Position numbers and translations under genes: made by a program
Part shown: positions 46,403 to 54,700 of the stretch, in pieces
Layout: each line of letters opens with the position of its first letter
Numbering within the stretch: position 1 is the stretch's first letter
The notes under the pieces: model-generated
The model's database searches: none
Told to the model about the DNA's origin: nothing
The model's input: only the letters and a program-made list of their open reading frames with translations
DNA from: Calditrichota bacterium
GTDB taxonomy: Bacteria > Electryoneota > AABM5-125-24 > Hatepunaeales > Hatepunaeaceae
Length of the DNA stretch: 58,793 bases
Direction of reading: 5' to 3'
NCBI GenBank assembly: GCA_018644935.1
Contig: JABGPL010000019.1
Coordinates: 1 to 58,793 of the forward strand

Positions 46403-47356
46403 TTACTCTTCCTTGCTTTTGGGTGCTTCTTTATTTTCTCTTCCAGATTGTGGAGCGCCACCATCATGACTCCGAGGTTTACGACGACGTCTTGAACGCC
46501 GTGGTTTTTGTCTGTCGGATGAATGAGGAGCTGCATCTCGTTTTTCTTTTGGGCGAGAGTCAACTAAATGTTTCTTGCCTTCGAGAATGGCATCTGCAAT
46601 AGTTTTAGAGATCAGCCAAATTGACTTAAATGCATCGTCGTTCGCAGGAATCGGAAAATCAACCACTTCAGGATTTACATTTGTATCAACAATCGCAAAA
46701 ATTGGGATTCCAAGTTTTCTGGCTTCAGCAACTGCGATATCTTCGTTTTTAGTGTCAATTACAAATATGGCACCTGGTAAACGTCGCATGTCTCTAATTC
46801 CACCAAGAATTTTGGTGAGTTTTTCTTTCGACTTATTTATAGAGAGCTGTTGCTTCTTGTTGATCTTATCATATGTGCCATCGATTTCCATTTTTTCGTA
46901 GGATTCGAGACTTTTCAAACTGCGGCGAATCGTTTGGTGATTTGTAAGCATTCCACCAAGCCAACGATATGTTACATATGGGCATCCACATCTTAACGCT
47001 TCATCACGAACAATGTCACGTGCTTGATGTTTCGTACCGATAAACAGAATTTCGTCACCTGAAGCTGAAATTTTAGTAATTTCCTTGCAAGCCTTCTCAA
47101 TGAGATTTTGTGTTTTCTGTAGATCTATCAAATAGATGCCGTTGCGAGCCATAAAAATGTATCGCTTCATCTTCGGATTCCAACGTTGTGTCAAATGTCC
47201 GAAGTGTGCTCCAGCCAGCAATAATTGGTCGACTGATACCCTCGGCATACCTGGTACTGGCATTGAATTTGATTCAATTTTCATACCGAGAGGGTCCAGT
47301 ACAGTGTTTCTATCGTTTGGAGTACTGGAATTTTTTTCTGGCACCGGGTTGTCCAT
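46403..47356 (-). CDS. rpsB: 30S ribosomal protein S2 with N- and C-terminal extensions
   Basis: In the 317-residue product the family core starts at [20 protein letters not shown] and includes [10 protein letters not shown] and [10 protein letters not shown]. The C-terminal 60 residues are Arg/Lys-rich and low complexity. The first ATG (47356) is preceded by AAGGAACGG but overlaps the rpsI end by 47 bases. Internal ATGs at 47284, 47263 and 47248 would give a normal N-terminus, with [10 protein letters not shown] at 47248 the closest to the family. The start is therefore uncertain. Confidence 0.95.
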   Translation of the reverse strand: MDNPVPEKNSSTPNDRNTVLDPLGMKIESNSMPVPGMPRVSVDQLLLAGAHFGHLTQRWNPKMKRYIFMARNGIYLIDLQKTQNLIEKACKEITKISASGDEILFIGTKHQARDIVRDEALRCGCPYVTYRWLGGMLTNHQTIRRSLKSLESYEKMEIDGTYDKINKKQQLSINKSKEKLTKILGGIRDMRRLPGAIFVIDTKNEDIAVAEARKLGIPIFAIVDTNVNPEVVDFPIPANDDAFKSIWLISKTIADAILEGKKHLVDSRPKEKRDAAPHSSDRQKPRRSRRRRKPRSHDGGAPQSGRENKEAPKSKEE

Positions 47357-47702
47357 ATTTTTTCCGTTCCTTTTCTCGTGGATCGCGGGTCAATAACCCA
47401 TTCTTTCTAAAAACTGACCTTAACTCAGGGTCTATTTCAACCAAAGCTCTTGACATGCCTAATCTCATGGCACCTGCCTGGGCAGATTTTCCGCCGCCAA
47501 GTACCTTTGCATCGACATCGTATTTATCTAAGCCACCAGCTAATACCAGTGGTTGCTCGATGATCATCTTCAGAGTTTCTCTATTGAAGTAACCCATCAT
47601 GTCGAGCTTGTTTACTCTCACCCGGCCAGTTCCCGGTCGTAGCCATACTTTCGCTATTGCCGATTTCCGTCGTCCGGTGGCGTAATTGCATTCTCCCTTC
47701 AA
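47310..47702 (-). CDS. rpsI: 30S ribosomal protein S9
   Basis: The 130-residue length is typical. The product has [17 protein letters not shown] at the start and [19 protein letters not shown] in the core. The usual basic tail is [11 protein letters not shown], ending in Ser-Lys-Arg, whose Arg reaches the P-site tRNA. It follows rplM by 16 bases and precedes rpsB. Confidence 0.97.
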   Translation of the reverse strand: MKGECNYATGRRKSAIAKVWLRPGTGRVRVNKLDMMGYFNRETLKMIIEQPLVLAGGLDKYDVDAKVLGGGKSAQAGAMRLGMSRALVEIDPELRSVFRKNGLLTRDPREKERKKYGQPGARKKFQYSKR

Positions 47703-47718
47703 ACTAATCTCCGCCTGA

Positions 47719-48177
47719 TCATATTGTAGAATTTGCTGTTAGAACCATTGGAACGGGTTTCTGTGCGTGCTGCTGATGTTCAGGACCTGCATAAACTTTT
47801 AATTTCTTTATCAGCTTGCGCCCGAGGATATTATGAGGAATCATTCCCCAAATAGCCTGACGAACCACCCACTCCGGTTTCGTTTCCATAGCTTGCTTAA
47901 ATGTAGTAACTGTTTGGCCGCCAGGATAAGTAGAGTGACGGAAATAGGTCTTTTGATCCGCCTTCTTACCTGTTGTTACAATCTTGTCAGCATTTATAAT
48001 AACTACAAAATCGCCGGTATCAAGAAATGGGGTGAAATTCGGTCGATGCTTTCCTCTCAGTAATGTAGCAACTTTTGTCGCTAATCTTCCGAGACGTTGA
48101 CCTTCTGCATCGATAAGCACCCATTCTTGCTTGATATCAGCGGGTTTTGGAATGTATGTTTTCAAATGTGTCTCCAT
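47719..48177 (-). CDS. rplM: 50S ribosomal protein L13
   Basis: The 152-residue product shows family segments [51 protein letters not shown] and [20 protein letters not shown]. It is the first gene of the minus-strand operon rplM-rpsI-rpsB-tsf-pyrH-frr. The promoter should lie in 48178-48310. Confidence 0.97.
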   Translation of the reverse strand: METHLKTYIPKPADIKQEWVLIDAEGQRLGRLATKVATLLRGKHRPNFTPFLDTGDFVVIINADKIVTTGKKADQKTYFRHSTYPGGQTVTTFKQAMETKPEWVVRQAIWGMIPHNILGRKLIKKLKVYAGPEHQQHAQKPVPMVLTANSTI

Positions 48178-48317
48178 TTTTTTTACAGACTTCTAATATA
48201 AGTCATCATTCTGTCCAAGTCAAGCTGTTAGGTGGTAAGAAAAACAGCATAATGATACAATTTGACTGCTTTTGAGTTTTACGGTACCGAGCTTGTTATT
48301 CTCATGCATATTAACTG

Positions 48318-48428
48318 GTAGCACACGCCTCCGTGCGTGTGGAATGTGGCGTATGGAATGTGGTAGCACACGCCTCCGTGCGTGTGGAATGGGGCGGGGA
48401 CGCACCCAGGCGGGGACGCCTACGCTAC
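48318..48428. repeat. REP cluster downstream of the RAYT gene (three GTAG-headed hairpins)
   Basis: Two plus-strand copies (48318-48341, 48363-48386) read GTAGCACACGC, CTCCGT, GCGTGTG: a GTAG head followed by a 7-bp stem and 6-base loop. One minus-strand copy (48428-48405) reads GTAGCGTAGGCGTCCC then CGCCTGGG, with the core found also at 12 kb. The minus copy overlaps the end of the transposase gene and supplies its stop codon. Unequal orientation and spacing rule out a CRISPR array. Confidence 0.85.
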
Positions 48429-48865
48429 CGACCAATACCAACCCATGAATATTCTTCTAACTCTGGCCATCGCACAAATGGATTGCCGAGAATGTAGTTA
48501 CCTTGTTTCAGGTACTCCTTCTCGTTCCGAATGATACGATCAAAGCATTCTTTCTGCCATATCCCACCTTTTCTGTGATATTTACGCTGGATCTGGTTCG
48601 CCGTAAAAGATTTCCATGAATGAGTGATAGATTTTAACTCCCATCCGGGTTCAGGCTTAAGGAGCACGTGAATATGGTCATCCATCACAACAAAAGCTGA
48701 AATATCATATCGGACTCCATCGAAATGCAGTATTGCCGTTTGAACAAGTGTCCGTTCCTCGGGTCGAAGGGGCGGTTGATTTCTTTGAAGACGCCAGGTA
48801 ATAAAGTAGGTTGCGCCCTCTAAGCGCCAGTGTGGCAAATTTCTGCGATAAATATTGATGTTCAT
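48425..48865 (-). CDS. REP-associated tyrosine transposase (RAYT, Y1 HUH family)
   Basis: The 146-residue product is related to IS200/IS605 TnpA. It has the N-terminal RAYT opening (YRRNLPHWRLEGATYFITWRL), the HUH metal pair His64 and His66 in VMDDHIHVLLKP, GGIWQKECFDRIIRNEKEYL and YILGNP. The nucleophilic Tyr is probably in the 118-124 segment. RAYTs are single-copy genes that cut and spread REP hairpins rather than themselves. An upstream ATG (48940) exists, but it would code through the flanking REP, so the ATG at 48865 is preferred. The TAG stop (48427-48425) belongs to the GTAG head of a REP. Confidence 0.92.
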   Translation of the reverse strand: MNINIYRRNLPHWRLEGATYFITWRLQRNQPPLRPEERTLVQTAILHFDGVRYDISAFVVMDDHIHVLLKPEPGWELKSITHSWKSFTANQIQRKYHRKGGIWQKECFDRIIRNEKEYLKQGNYILGNPFVRWPELEEYSWVGIGR

Positions 48866-48900
48866 AGGTACAAATTTTTGCCAAGTTCGCGAACAAAATG

Positions 48901-49013
48901 GTAGCACACGCCTCCGTGCGTGTGAAAATGCAACAAACAAAAGCAGGCTGGGACGCCTACGCTACCGAATTACTCGACCATCATCGCCGGTAGCATACGC
49001 CTCTGCGCGTGTG
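48901..49013. repeat. REP cluster upstream of the RAYT gene (three GTAG-headed hairpins)
   Basis: The plus-strand copy at 48901-48924 is identical over 24 bases to the two copies downstream of the gene. The minus-strand copy at 48965-48943 is GTAGCGTAGGCGTCCC then AGCCTGC. The diverged plus-strand copy at 48990-49013 is GTAGCATACGC then CTCTGCGCGTGTG. With the cluster at 48318-48428, the transposase gene is bracketed by the same two hairpin types in the same relative order, a BIME-like arrangement. Confidence 0.85.
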
Positions 49014-49146
49014 AATAACCTACCGTTCAAAATAGAGGAATATGTCATCAATGTATGCACATTTATAGTCATCGTTATTGGCATGATCCATTAGGGATAT
49101 GGTCGTTAATCTTCCCATTCCCGAAGAAGAGCTCTCCTTGTCCCAT

Positions 49147-49470
49147 TTATATCAACATACTCTTCAGGTCAGGAAAATTATAAACTCTTTCATATGTCGC
49201 CCATGTTCGATAGGGATCAATGAGGGTATAAGCGTCGAGGGGAAGCCCATGACTTCCTTCAGCACCATTATATCCAAAGACAATGTCCAATCCATGCACT
49301 TCACGAGAATATGACATTAGTGAAATACTCATACGCATTATTTTTGTGTCGCTTGGGGCAGATTGGATATATCAAACTGTATCACGTCTCTTATTCTGCT
49401 ATCTTTTTCAATCCTCACAGAGTGGTCATCCGAATTGTAAATCAGGTTAGTTATTTAAGCATCTGTATTG
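49147..49470 (-). pseudogene. Fragment of a secreted protein, frameshifted (possibly DNRLRE-like)
   Basis: On the minus strand one frame reads NLIYNSDDHSVRIEKDSRIR then DVIQFDISNLPQATQK, and stops at an A5 run near 49340. The next frame continues MRMSISLMSYSREV then DIVFGYNGAEGSHGLPLDAY and ends at 49147. Adding one A joins them. RDVIQFDISNLP resembles the LLKFDLSSLP-type core of DNRLRE surface domains. No start codon with a signal peptide is present, so it is read as a gene fragment. The family call is weak. Confidence 0.4.
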
Positions 49471-49485
49471 GATTGCTATTTTAGC

Positions 49486-50379
49486 CTAAGGAGCATTCCA
49501 GATAAATTCAACATCTTCGCTAACCTTCAACAAGTATCCGGAAGTACGCCTAAGGTGTATCATATTATTAAACTCCCTCTCAGGAAGATAAAATCGACCA
49601 TCACCATCCTTAGCCATTATCAGCACATCTTCAATGTTCCTGAAAGCCTCAAGAGCTTCAATTTCCTCTTCAGGGAAATAGGCAATCATGCTCCAACCTT
49701 CATCGAGGGGAATAGGTGTATCAGCTTCTACAGGCTCTCCATCGATTTGCAGGGTAGAAGCTTCTGCCATCTTCACTAAATATCCTTCACGAAAGTTCCA
49801 AAGAGGGATATTGTTAAAGTCAAAAGCCGGGAGGAAAAATCGGCCCTCACCATCTTTGGTAATAATAAGCTCGTCATGTCTAACTTGTTCACGCCATATA
49901 TATTCCATCGAATTTATGTGAAGTATCGAATAGTAAGAAGAAATCAGGTTCCATCCTTCCGCAAGCTCAATATCTAAATAGGGCCACCAAACATACGCAT
50001 GAAACCGGAAAACTACGGTTTCACGGTCAGGATCATTGCTGTTGATTAGAATTTCAGCGATATTATGACCCTCCTGTAACAGACCAAACCTGTAACTTCC
50101 AGTTATTCCTAACAGCCCTTCCGGTTCGATAACTCCGTTTTCGCGGCTAATCATCAAGTAGTCATTCTCTACCTCATCAGGATAAACAATATTGATGTTA
50201 AATGTTAAATCTTCATCACCCTGATTTGCAATATCAATATCAAAATCCATCTCTTCATCAACCCACAGAAATGGATCATATTCCAATGGGAAAACATCAA
50301 TCCGTGGTTGAGTTGATCCTACAGGAACTAGTATCAAGGACAGAGTCACAAAGATGAGTATAATCAGTTTACATTTCAT
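49486..50379 (-). CDS. Small secreted protein with two GWNLI modules
   Basis: The 297-residue product has a signal peptide (LIILIFVTLSLILVPVGS) and an N-terminal beta-sandwich (residues 25-130) of the type that follows 'NQGDEDLTFNI', similar to bacterial ASH/Ig-like domains. Two copies of a roughly 75-residue module follow: EGWNLISSYY ... DGEGRFFLPAFDFNNIPLWN ... GYLVK (142-212) and EGWSMIAYF ... DGDGRFYLPEREFNN ... GYLLK (228-297). The same module occurs twice in the heme protein at 31808. It has no sorting domain of its own, but its ATG overlaps the stop of a decayed sorting domain (ATGA), so it may once have been the second gene of a pair. Function unknown. Confidence 0.7.
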   Translation of the reverse strand: MKCKLIILIFVTLSLILVPVGSTQPRIDVFPLEYDPFLWVDEEMDFDIDIANQGDEDLTFNINIVYPDEVENDYLMISRENGVIEPEGLLGITGSYRFGLLQEGHNIAEILINSNDPDRETVVFRFHAYVWWPYLDIELAEGWNLISSYYSILHINSMEYIWREQVRHDELIITKDGEGRFFLPAFDFNNIPLWNFREGYLVKMAEASTLQIDGEPVEADTPIPLDEGWSMIAYFPEEEIEALEAFRNIEDVLIMAKDGDGRFYLPEREFNNMIHLRRTSGYLLKVSEDVEFIWNAP

Positions 50380-50560
50380 CCTAATACCTCAGTGTTAATC
50401 GTAGCTTTGAATTCACCTGCATCCATCCTCAGTAAGTAGGTTCCTGAAGGTAATTGAGTTCCGTCCAAGACAATGCGATGCAGCCCGGCAGGGCTGAACC
50501 ATTGTGCAGAGTGCGCAATTCATGACCAGATATATCAAACAAAAAACCTCCAATGTCTCC
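50376..50560 (-). pseudogene. Frameshifted remnant of a T9SS sorting domain
   Basis: On the minus strand GGFLFDISGHELRTLHNG, then after a one-base shift near 50480 GLHRIVLDGTQLPSGTYLLR and ATINTEVLG, stopping at 50378-50376. Joined, these form the second half of a T9SS sorting domain. The NPFN-containing first half is missing: the upstream frame meets a stop. The stop codon overlaps the start of the next gene. Confidence 0.7.
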
Positions 50561-50901
50561 TATATTATTGAGTTAATCATATGACTAACGCCACCAGAAG
50601 ATAAGCTAAAGATACTCTTAATGAATGTACTTGTCAAGGTGTTTTAAAGATAATATATTTTATTCATACCTAAATAACTAAAGAACTTAAAAGGTCACAG
50701 TACAATAAAGAAGTCTCGGAATAGTCTTCTCTTTCTAATGTGCAGAATCAAACACATTTCTTTTGCTGTGATTTACCATTATACTGTTTTCTTTGCCAAA
50801 GCAAAGCTGCATTGAGTAAATGAATATTGCATTATTTTCGTAAAGAGCCTATCTTCCCCGTTAAGGTTAGTGAATCGGTGTTTTATTAACAACATAAAGC
50901 T
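50561..50901. other. 341-base AT-rich spacer
   Basis: The spacer lies between the sorting-domain remnant and the Ig-like lipoprotein gene. It is strongly AT-rich. No gene, tRNA, hairpin or repeat is recognised. It should contain the promoter of the 50902-53259 gene group. Confidence 0.4.
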
Positions 50902-52620
50902 GTGTTTCAAACTTTAGAAAGAGTGATTGTAGTACTAATATTCGCATTTGGTTTAGTCTACTGGTGTGGCTGTGCTTCTATGGGGAGGCCAGGGGGTGGA
51001 CCTGCCGATGAAGAACCACCTCAGGTTCTGAAGTCGGTGCCGGTAAATGGTGCCTTGCTGATAGATCCAGACACAAAGTTTGAGATCACTTTCAGTGAAT
51101 CGGTGGATCCGGGGACTTTTGCTGAGGCGTTATTTATCTCTCCTTTGCCGGAAGAAAAACCTGATATTTCCTGGCGAGGAAAAACAGTGCGAATAAAACT
51201 GCAAAACCAAATACCAGAAAATCAAACCGTTGTGATAACAATCGGGTCAGGACTCAGTGATCTTCGAAAAAACAACCTGACGGAGAGCTTTTCCTTTGCT
51301 GTATCAACAGGCAGCAGACTGGATAAAGGCATGATTGAGGGGAGAGTCTTCGATTCCAAATCTGTTAAAAGCATGCTGGTTGGTGCATGGAGTGTAAAAG
51401 CCGATTCTATTATTGATCCAATTTTCGGTGACCCGAGGTATCTGACTCAGGTCGGAGAAGATGGAAAGTATAAATTAGAATATTTGCCTGATGACACATA
51501 CCGAGTACTTTGCTGGGATGATAAAGACCGGGATCATAAATTTGACCCAGGGGTGGATAGGATTGGATTCCCCTGGAAAGATATAACTCTCCTTTCTGAC
51601 AGCCTTGAATATATGAGTTTTCAACCGACGCGAATTGATACTGGCAAAATCAAATTCCTGTTCGCTTCGGCCTCGGATCAACATCACGCGAGTTTGAGAA
51701 TTAACCGCAATCCTCAATGGAATGGGGACCTTATTCTGGAAAAGGTGCATATTGAAGACTCAACTCAAAGCCTGCAAATAACGAGTGCATGGTATGACCC
51801 TCAGGACTCAACCCGAATCATTTTCAGGACAGAAAAACAATTGGCTGATCAGGAATACAGAGTGATTCTAACGGGAGACACCATGCATTCTGTTTTTAGA
51901 GGTGAGGCAAGGCCGGATACATTCCCCCCAGCAATTACATTTTTTAATCCAGAAAAGGATGGGAGGGATGTCTCTGTAAAAATTGACGGCTTGCTGACCT
52001 TTGACGATGAGATTGTGAAGTGTGACTGGAAATCTATTTTGAAATTAAGCATAGTTGATTCGATATCAGTGCCAATCTCTGTACAGACAATTGGTGCAAA
52101 TGTTTTAGAGTGGCATACAGATAGTGAGGTTCCAGTTGGAGTAAAATGTGAGTTAAAACTCCATTTGACAGAAGTATTTGATGCGAGTGGTAATCCTGGA
52201 GCTGTTGCCGTGGAGCCAATCCAGGACAGCACCATTGTTAGTACAGATTCTATCCAAACGAAGATAGAAACAGATTGGGTGAATTATTTTTCAATCATTG
52301 ACCCTGTAAAAACCGGATCAATATCCGGCAATATTTTTGGATCTGGATTAATACCTGTTGTAGTTGGAGCCCGACCAGAGCGCAGCAACTCAAAAGACAA
52401 GGGTTTTAATCGAGCTGAAAACACGGGAAACTATAGTATTGAGCATTTGAAACCTGGTGGTTATTTGATTTGGGCTTTTGAGGATCGTAACAAAAATGGA
52501 GTTTATAATCCAGGAGCTTTGCTTCCATTTAAATTCAGCGAAAGATTTGTATTATATGAGGATACGGTTACAGTACGTGAAAGATGGGAATCTGGTGGGA
52601 TCAACTTAAATTTTGATTAG
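50902..52620 (+). CDS. Lipoprotein with N-terminal Big_5 Ig-like domain
   Basis: The 572-residue product has a hydrophobic segment (8-22) and a cysteine at 24 (W-C-G-Cys) suited to lipid attachment. The sequence CASMGRPGGGPADEEPPQVL, followed by SVPVNGALLIDPDTKFEITF, is the usual opening of FCB-group proteins with a Big_5 domain. A carboxypeptidase-regulatory-like segment (DGKYKLEYLPDDTYRVLCWD with DKDRDHKFDPG) and a second one near the C-terminus follow. These suggest a cell-envelope protein of structural role. The start is GTG at 50902. Confidence 0.82.
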   Translation: MFQTLERVIVVLIFAFGLVYWCGCASMGRPGGGPADEEPPQVLKSVPVNGALLIDPDTKFEITFSESVDPGTFAEALFISPLPEEKPDISWRGKTVRIKLQNQIPENQTVVITIGSGLSDLRKNNLTESFSFAVSTGSRLDKGMIEGRVFDSKSVKSMLVGAWSVKADSIIDPIFGDPRYLTQVGEDGKYKLEYLPDDTYRVLCWDDKDRDHKFDPGVDRIGFPWKDITLLSDSLEYMSFQPTRIDTGKIKFLFASASDQHHASLRINRNPQWNGDLILEKVHIEDSTQSLQITSAWYDPQDSTRIIFRTEKQLADQEYRVILTGDTMHSVFRGEARPDTFPPAITFFNPEKDGRDVSVKIDGLLTFDDEIVKCDWKSILKLSIVDSISVPISVQTIGANVLEWHTDSEVPVGVKCELKLHLTEVFDASGNPGAVAVEPIQDSTIVSTDSIQTKIETDWVNYFSIIDPVKTGSISGNIFGSGLIPVVVGARPERSNSKDKGFNRAENTGNYSIEHLKPGGYLIWAFEDRNKNGVYNPGALLPFKFSERFVLYEDTVTVRERWESGGINLNFD

Positions 52621-52704
52621 GCGTGAATTACCCCTGCTAAAGGTGATTTACGGACTTTTTTAATATATATTTATCTTTTTGGATAGTTTTTGAGATAAGG
52701 ATAG

Positions 52705-53259
52705 ATGAAAAATTCCCTCTCGACTGGTGGTAATCTCCAAAAGGCTCTGGGATACCTCCTCGAAGATTTACCCCGGATGTTAAGATTGGGGCTTATTCTA
52801 CTCGGGTTTTTTATCGCAACAGTTGTACTGCCAGCTCTCGTCCATGTCTCCGGTCTACCGGTTAGGTGGATTCTTCCAATGCATCTGCCTGTCATCATCG
52901 CCGGTATAATTTATGGTTGGCGAATAGGAATGATTGTCGGATTGGGTGCACCACTGATTAACTGGTTATTAACTGGTTTCCCATTAGTTCCCGTTTTACC
53001 GGCGATGATGATTGAGCTCTCCATATATGGATGCATAACAGGCTGGCTCAGTAATAAATCCTCCTGGAGGATGAGTTTTGCCATTGGAACGGCTCTGATT
53101 GTCGGACGAATTGGTTTTCTTGTCACTATTGTTTTCACCAGCGGGTACAGTGGGGCATTTGGAAATTATGTTGTGGCAGCCATGACACCTGGTATAGCTG
53201 CAATGTTCGGTCAAATGTTGCTTATACCGCTTGTTTTTAAGTGGTTTAGGAGCAAATAG
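52705..53259 (+). CDS. ECF-transporter substrate-binding (S) component-like membrane protein
   Basis: The 184-residue product has about five to six membrane helices (LRLGLILLGFFIATVVLPAL, HLPVIIAGIIYGWRIGMIVGL, MMIELSIYGCITGWL, FAIGTALIVGRIGFLVTIV, GIAAMFGQMLLIPLVF). The LPMHLPVIIAGIIYG ... LLTGFPLVPVLPAMMIELSIYG pattern matches S-components of energy-coupling-factor vitamin transporters. The ligand (thiamine, folate, a queuosine precursor or other) cannot be assigned. No ECF ATPase genes are adjacent, so a shared ECF module elsewhere is presumed. Confidence 0.72.
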   Translation: MKNSLSTGGNLQKALGYLLEDLPRMLRLGLILLGFFIATVVLPALVHVSGLPVRWILPMHLPVIIAGIIYGWRIGMIVGLGAPLINWLLTGFPLVPVLPAMMIELSIYGCITGWLSNKSSWRMSFAIGTALIVGRIGFLVTIVFTSGYSGAFGNYVVAAMTPGIAAMFGQMLLIPLVFKWFRSK

Positions 53260-53315
53260 TTGCGTCTGTGTGCTGATGCAGGCGGATTTAATTCGGATAA
53301 CAGGTCGATTTGAAA

Positions 53316-54407
53316 ATGAGTAAGGATATACCAAAAGCATATGCGGTAATAATGGCTGGGGGTTCAGGCACTCGGTTCTGGCCACTGTCACGAGAGATGT
53401 CTCCAAAACAGATACTCAAATTGACCGGTCCGAACAGTCTTCTGCATGAGACCGTTTGTCGTATGCCCGGAATCATCCCAAAGGATCAGGTTGTTGTTGT
53501 TACAAGTCAACAGCAAGTCGAGATCATCAAACCCCATCTGCCCGGGGTGAGTGCTTCTAACATAATTATAGAACCTATGCCTAAAAACACGGCACCATGT
53601 ATTGGTTTGGCTGCTTTGCATTGCAAACGGTTGGATCCAGATGCTGTGATGGTTGTACTACCCTCTGACCACCGAATAACTGATCTGGAAAAATTCCAAT
53701 CTGTTCTGCAAACTGGAATTGAATTGGCACATACAGATAACTCTTTAGTTACGCTTGGAATTCCTCCAAACCGCCCTGAGACAGGATATGGTTATATCCA
53801 GATAAAACAAGAAGCCTCAAAATTACCTGAAGGGGTATACACTGTAGAAACCTTTGCAGAAAAACCGAATCGACCAACGGCAGAAAGGTTTTTGCAGTCG
53901 GGTGATTTCTTTTGGAATAGTGGGATTTTTATCTGGAAAGCAAAACAAATTCTTGCCGAAATGGAAGAGCACTTGCCAGATCAATACGCACAGCTTATGC
54001 TGATTGATCAGGCATATGGCAGAGATGATTATTTTGAAATACTAAGTGAGCACTACAATCGTATTCGGTCAATATCCATTGATTATGGGATTATGGAGCT
54101 TTCTCATTCAAAAATTTTTATGATAAGTGGTGGATTTGGTTGGAGCGATGTTGGCAGTTGGGATGAATTGTTTAGAATTCATTCCAAGCCTGGAGTGCAA
54201 AATGTTACCGAAGGAGATGCAATATATATTGACTCTAAGAACAATTTAGTGTATTCTCCTAATAAGCTGACAGCCGTTATCGGAATGGATAATGTATTAG
54301 TTGTCAATACTTCAGATGCAACACTAATCTGCCCACTCGACCGGGCGCAAGATGTAAAGAACATTGTTGAAAAATTGCGAAAAGACAATCGTAAGGAATG
54401 CCTTTGA
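53316..54407 (+). CDS. manC: Mannose-1-phosphate guanylyltransferase
   Basis: The 363-residue nucleotidyltransferase makes GDP-mannose from GTP and mannose-1-phosphate for surface glycans. Signatures are AVIMAGGSGTRFWPLSREMSPKQIL (nucleotide-binding loop), VLPSDHRI, ETGYGYIQI, FAEKPNRPTAERFL, FFWNSGIFIWK and GWSDVGSWDEL. It is the single-domain form without the phosphomannose isomerase fusion. ATG at 53316 is chosen over the in-frame TTG at 53310. The end overlaps the next gene by 10 bases. Confidence 0.94.
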   Translation: MSKDIPKAYAVIMAGGSGTRFWPLSREMSPKQILKLTGPNSLLHETVCRMPGIIPKDQVVVVTSQQQVEIIKPHLPGVSASNIIIEPMPKNTAPCIGLAALHCKRLDPDAVMVVLPSDHRITDLEKFQSVLQTGIELAHTDNSLVTLGIPPNRPETGYGYIQIKQEASKLPEGVYTVETFAEKPNRPTAERFLQSGDFFWNSGIFIWKAKQILAEMEEHLPDQYAQLMLIDQAYGRDDYFEILSEHYNRIRSISIDYGIMELSHSKIFMISGGFGWSDVGSWDELFRIHSKPGVQNVTEGDAIYIDSKNNLVYSPNKLTAVIGMDNVLVVNTSDATLICPLDRAQDVKNIVEKLRKDNRKECL

Positions 54408-54691
54408 AGCGCAATTTGAAACTTGAACGTCTTTGTCGTGAGTTAGAAGAAGTTGCAGGAAGGTTATTCCCTGATATTCGTCAGGAAGAAGGGTGGTTTA
54501 AAACCGGTGTTTGTACAATACGCGGTGAAACTGTGCTGATTCTGAATGGTCGTCAGACGATAGATGAACGTATCGCTGCATTGGCTGGCGTAATAGCACT
54601 TTGTAATGTAGAAGGTGTTTATCTTAAACCTATTGTTCGCGCTGAGATTGAGCGTTATTCTCATGCTGCGGAAAAAGCTGCCAGTATCTAA
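54398..54691 (+). CDS. Small conserved-looking protein of unknown function
   Basis: The 97-residue product has a first helix rich in Leu/Arg/Glu (LERLCRELEEVAGRLF). A short beta segment follows (GWFKTGVCTIRGETVLILNG), then helices (DERIAALAGVIALC; VRAEIERYSHAAEKAA). No signal peptide or known motif is seen. It overlaps the manC end by 10 bases and ends 9 bases before the Crp/Fnr gene, with AAGGAGG before that ATG. Coding-like composition and tight packing support it as a real gene. Function is not known. Confidence 0.7.
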   Translation: MPLKRNLKLERLCRELEEVAGRLFPDIRQEEGWFKTGVCTIRGETVLILNGRQTIDERIAALAGVIALCNVEGVYLKPIVRAEIERYSHAAEKAASI

Positions 54692-54700
54692 GGAGGCTGG

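Noticed and set aside
48318-49013. CRISPR array
   Set aside because: Repeats are in both orientations, spacing is irregular, repeats are internally palindromic with a GTAG head, and a RAYT gene lies between them; no cas genes.
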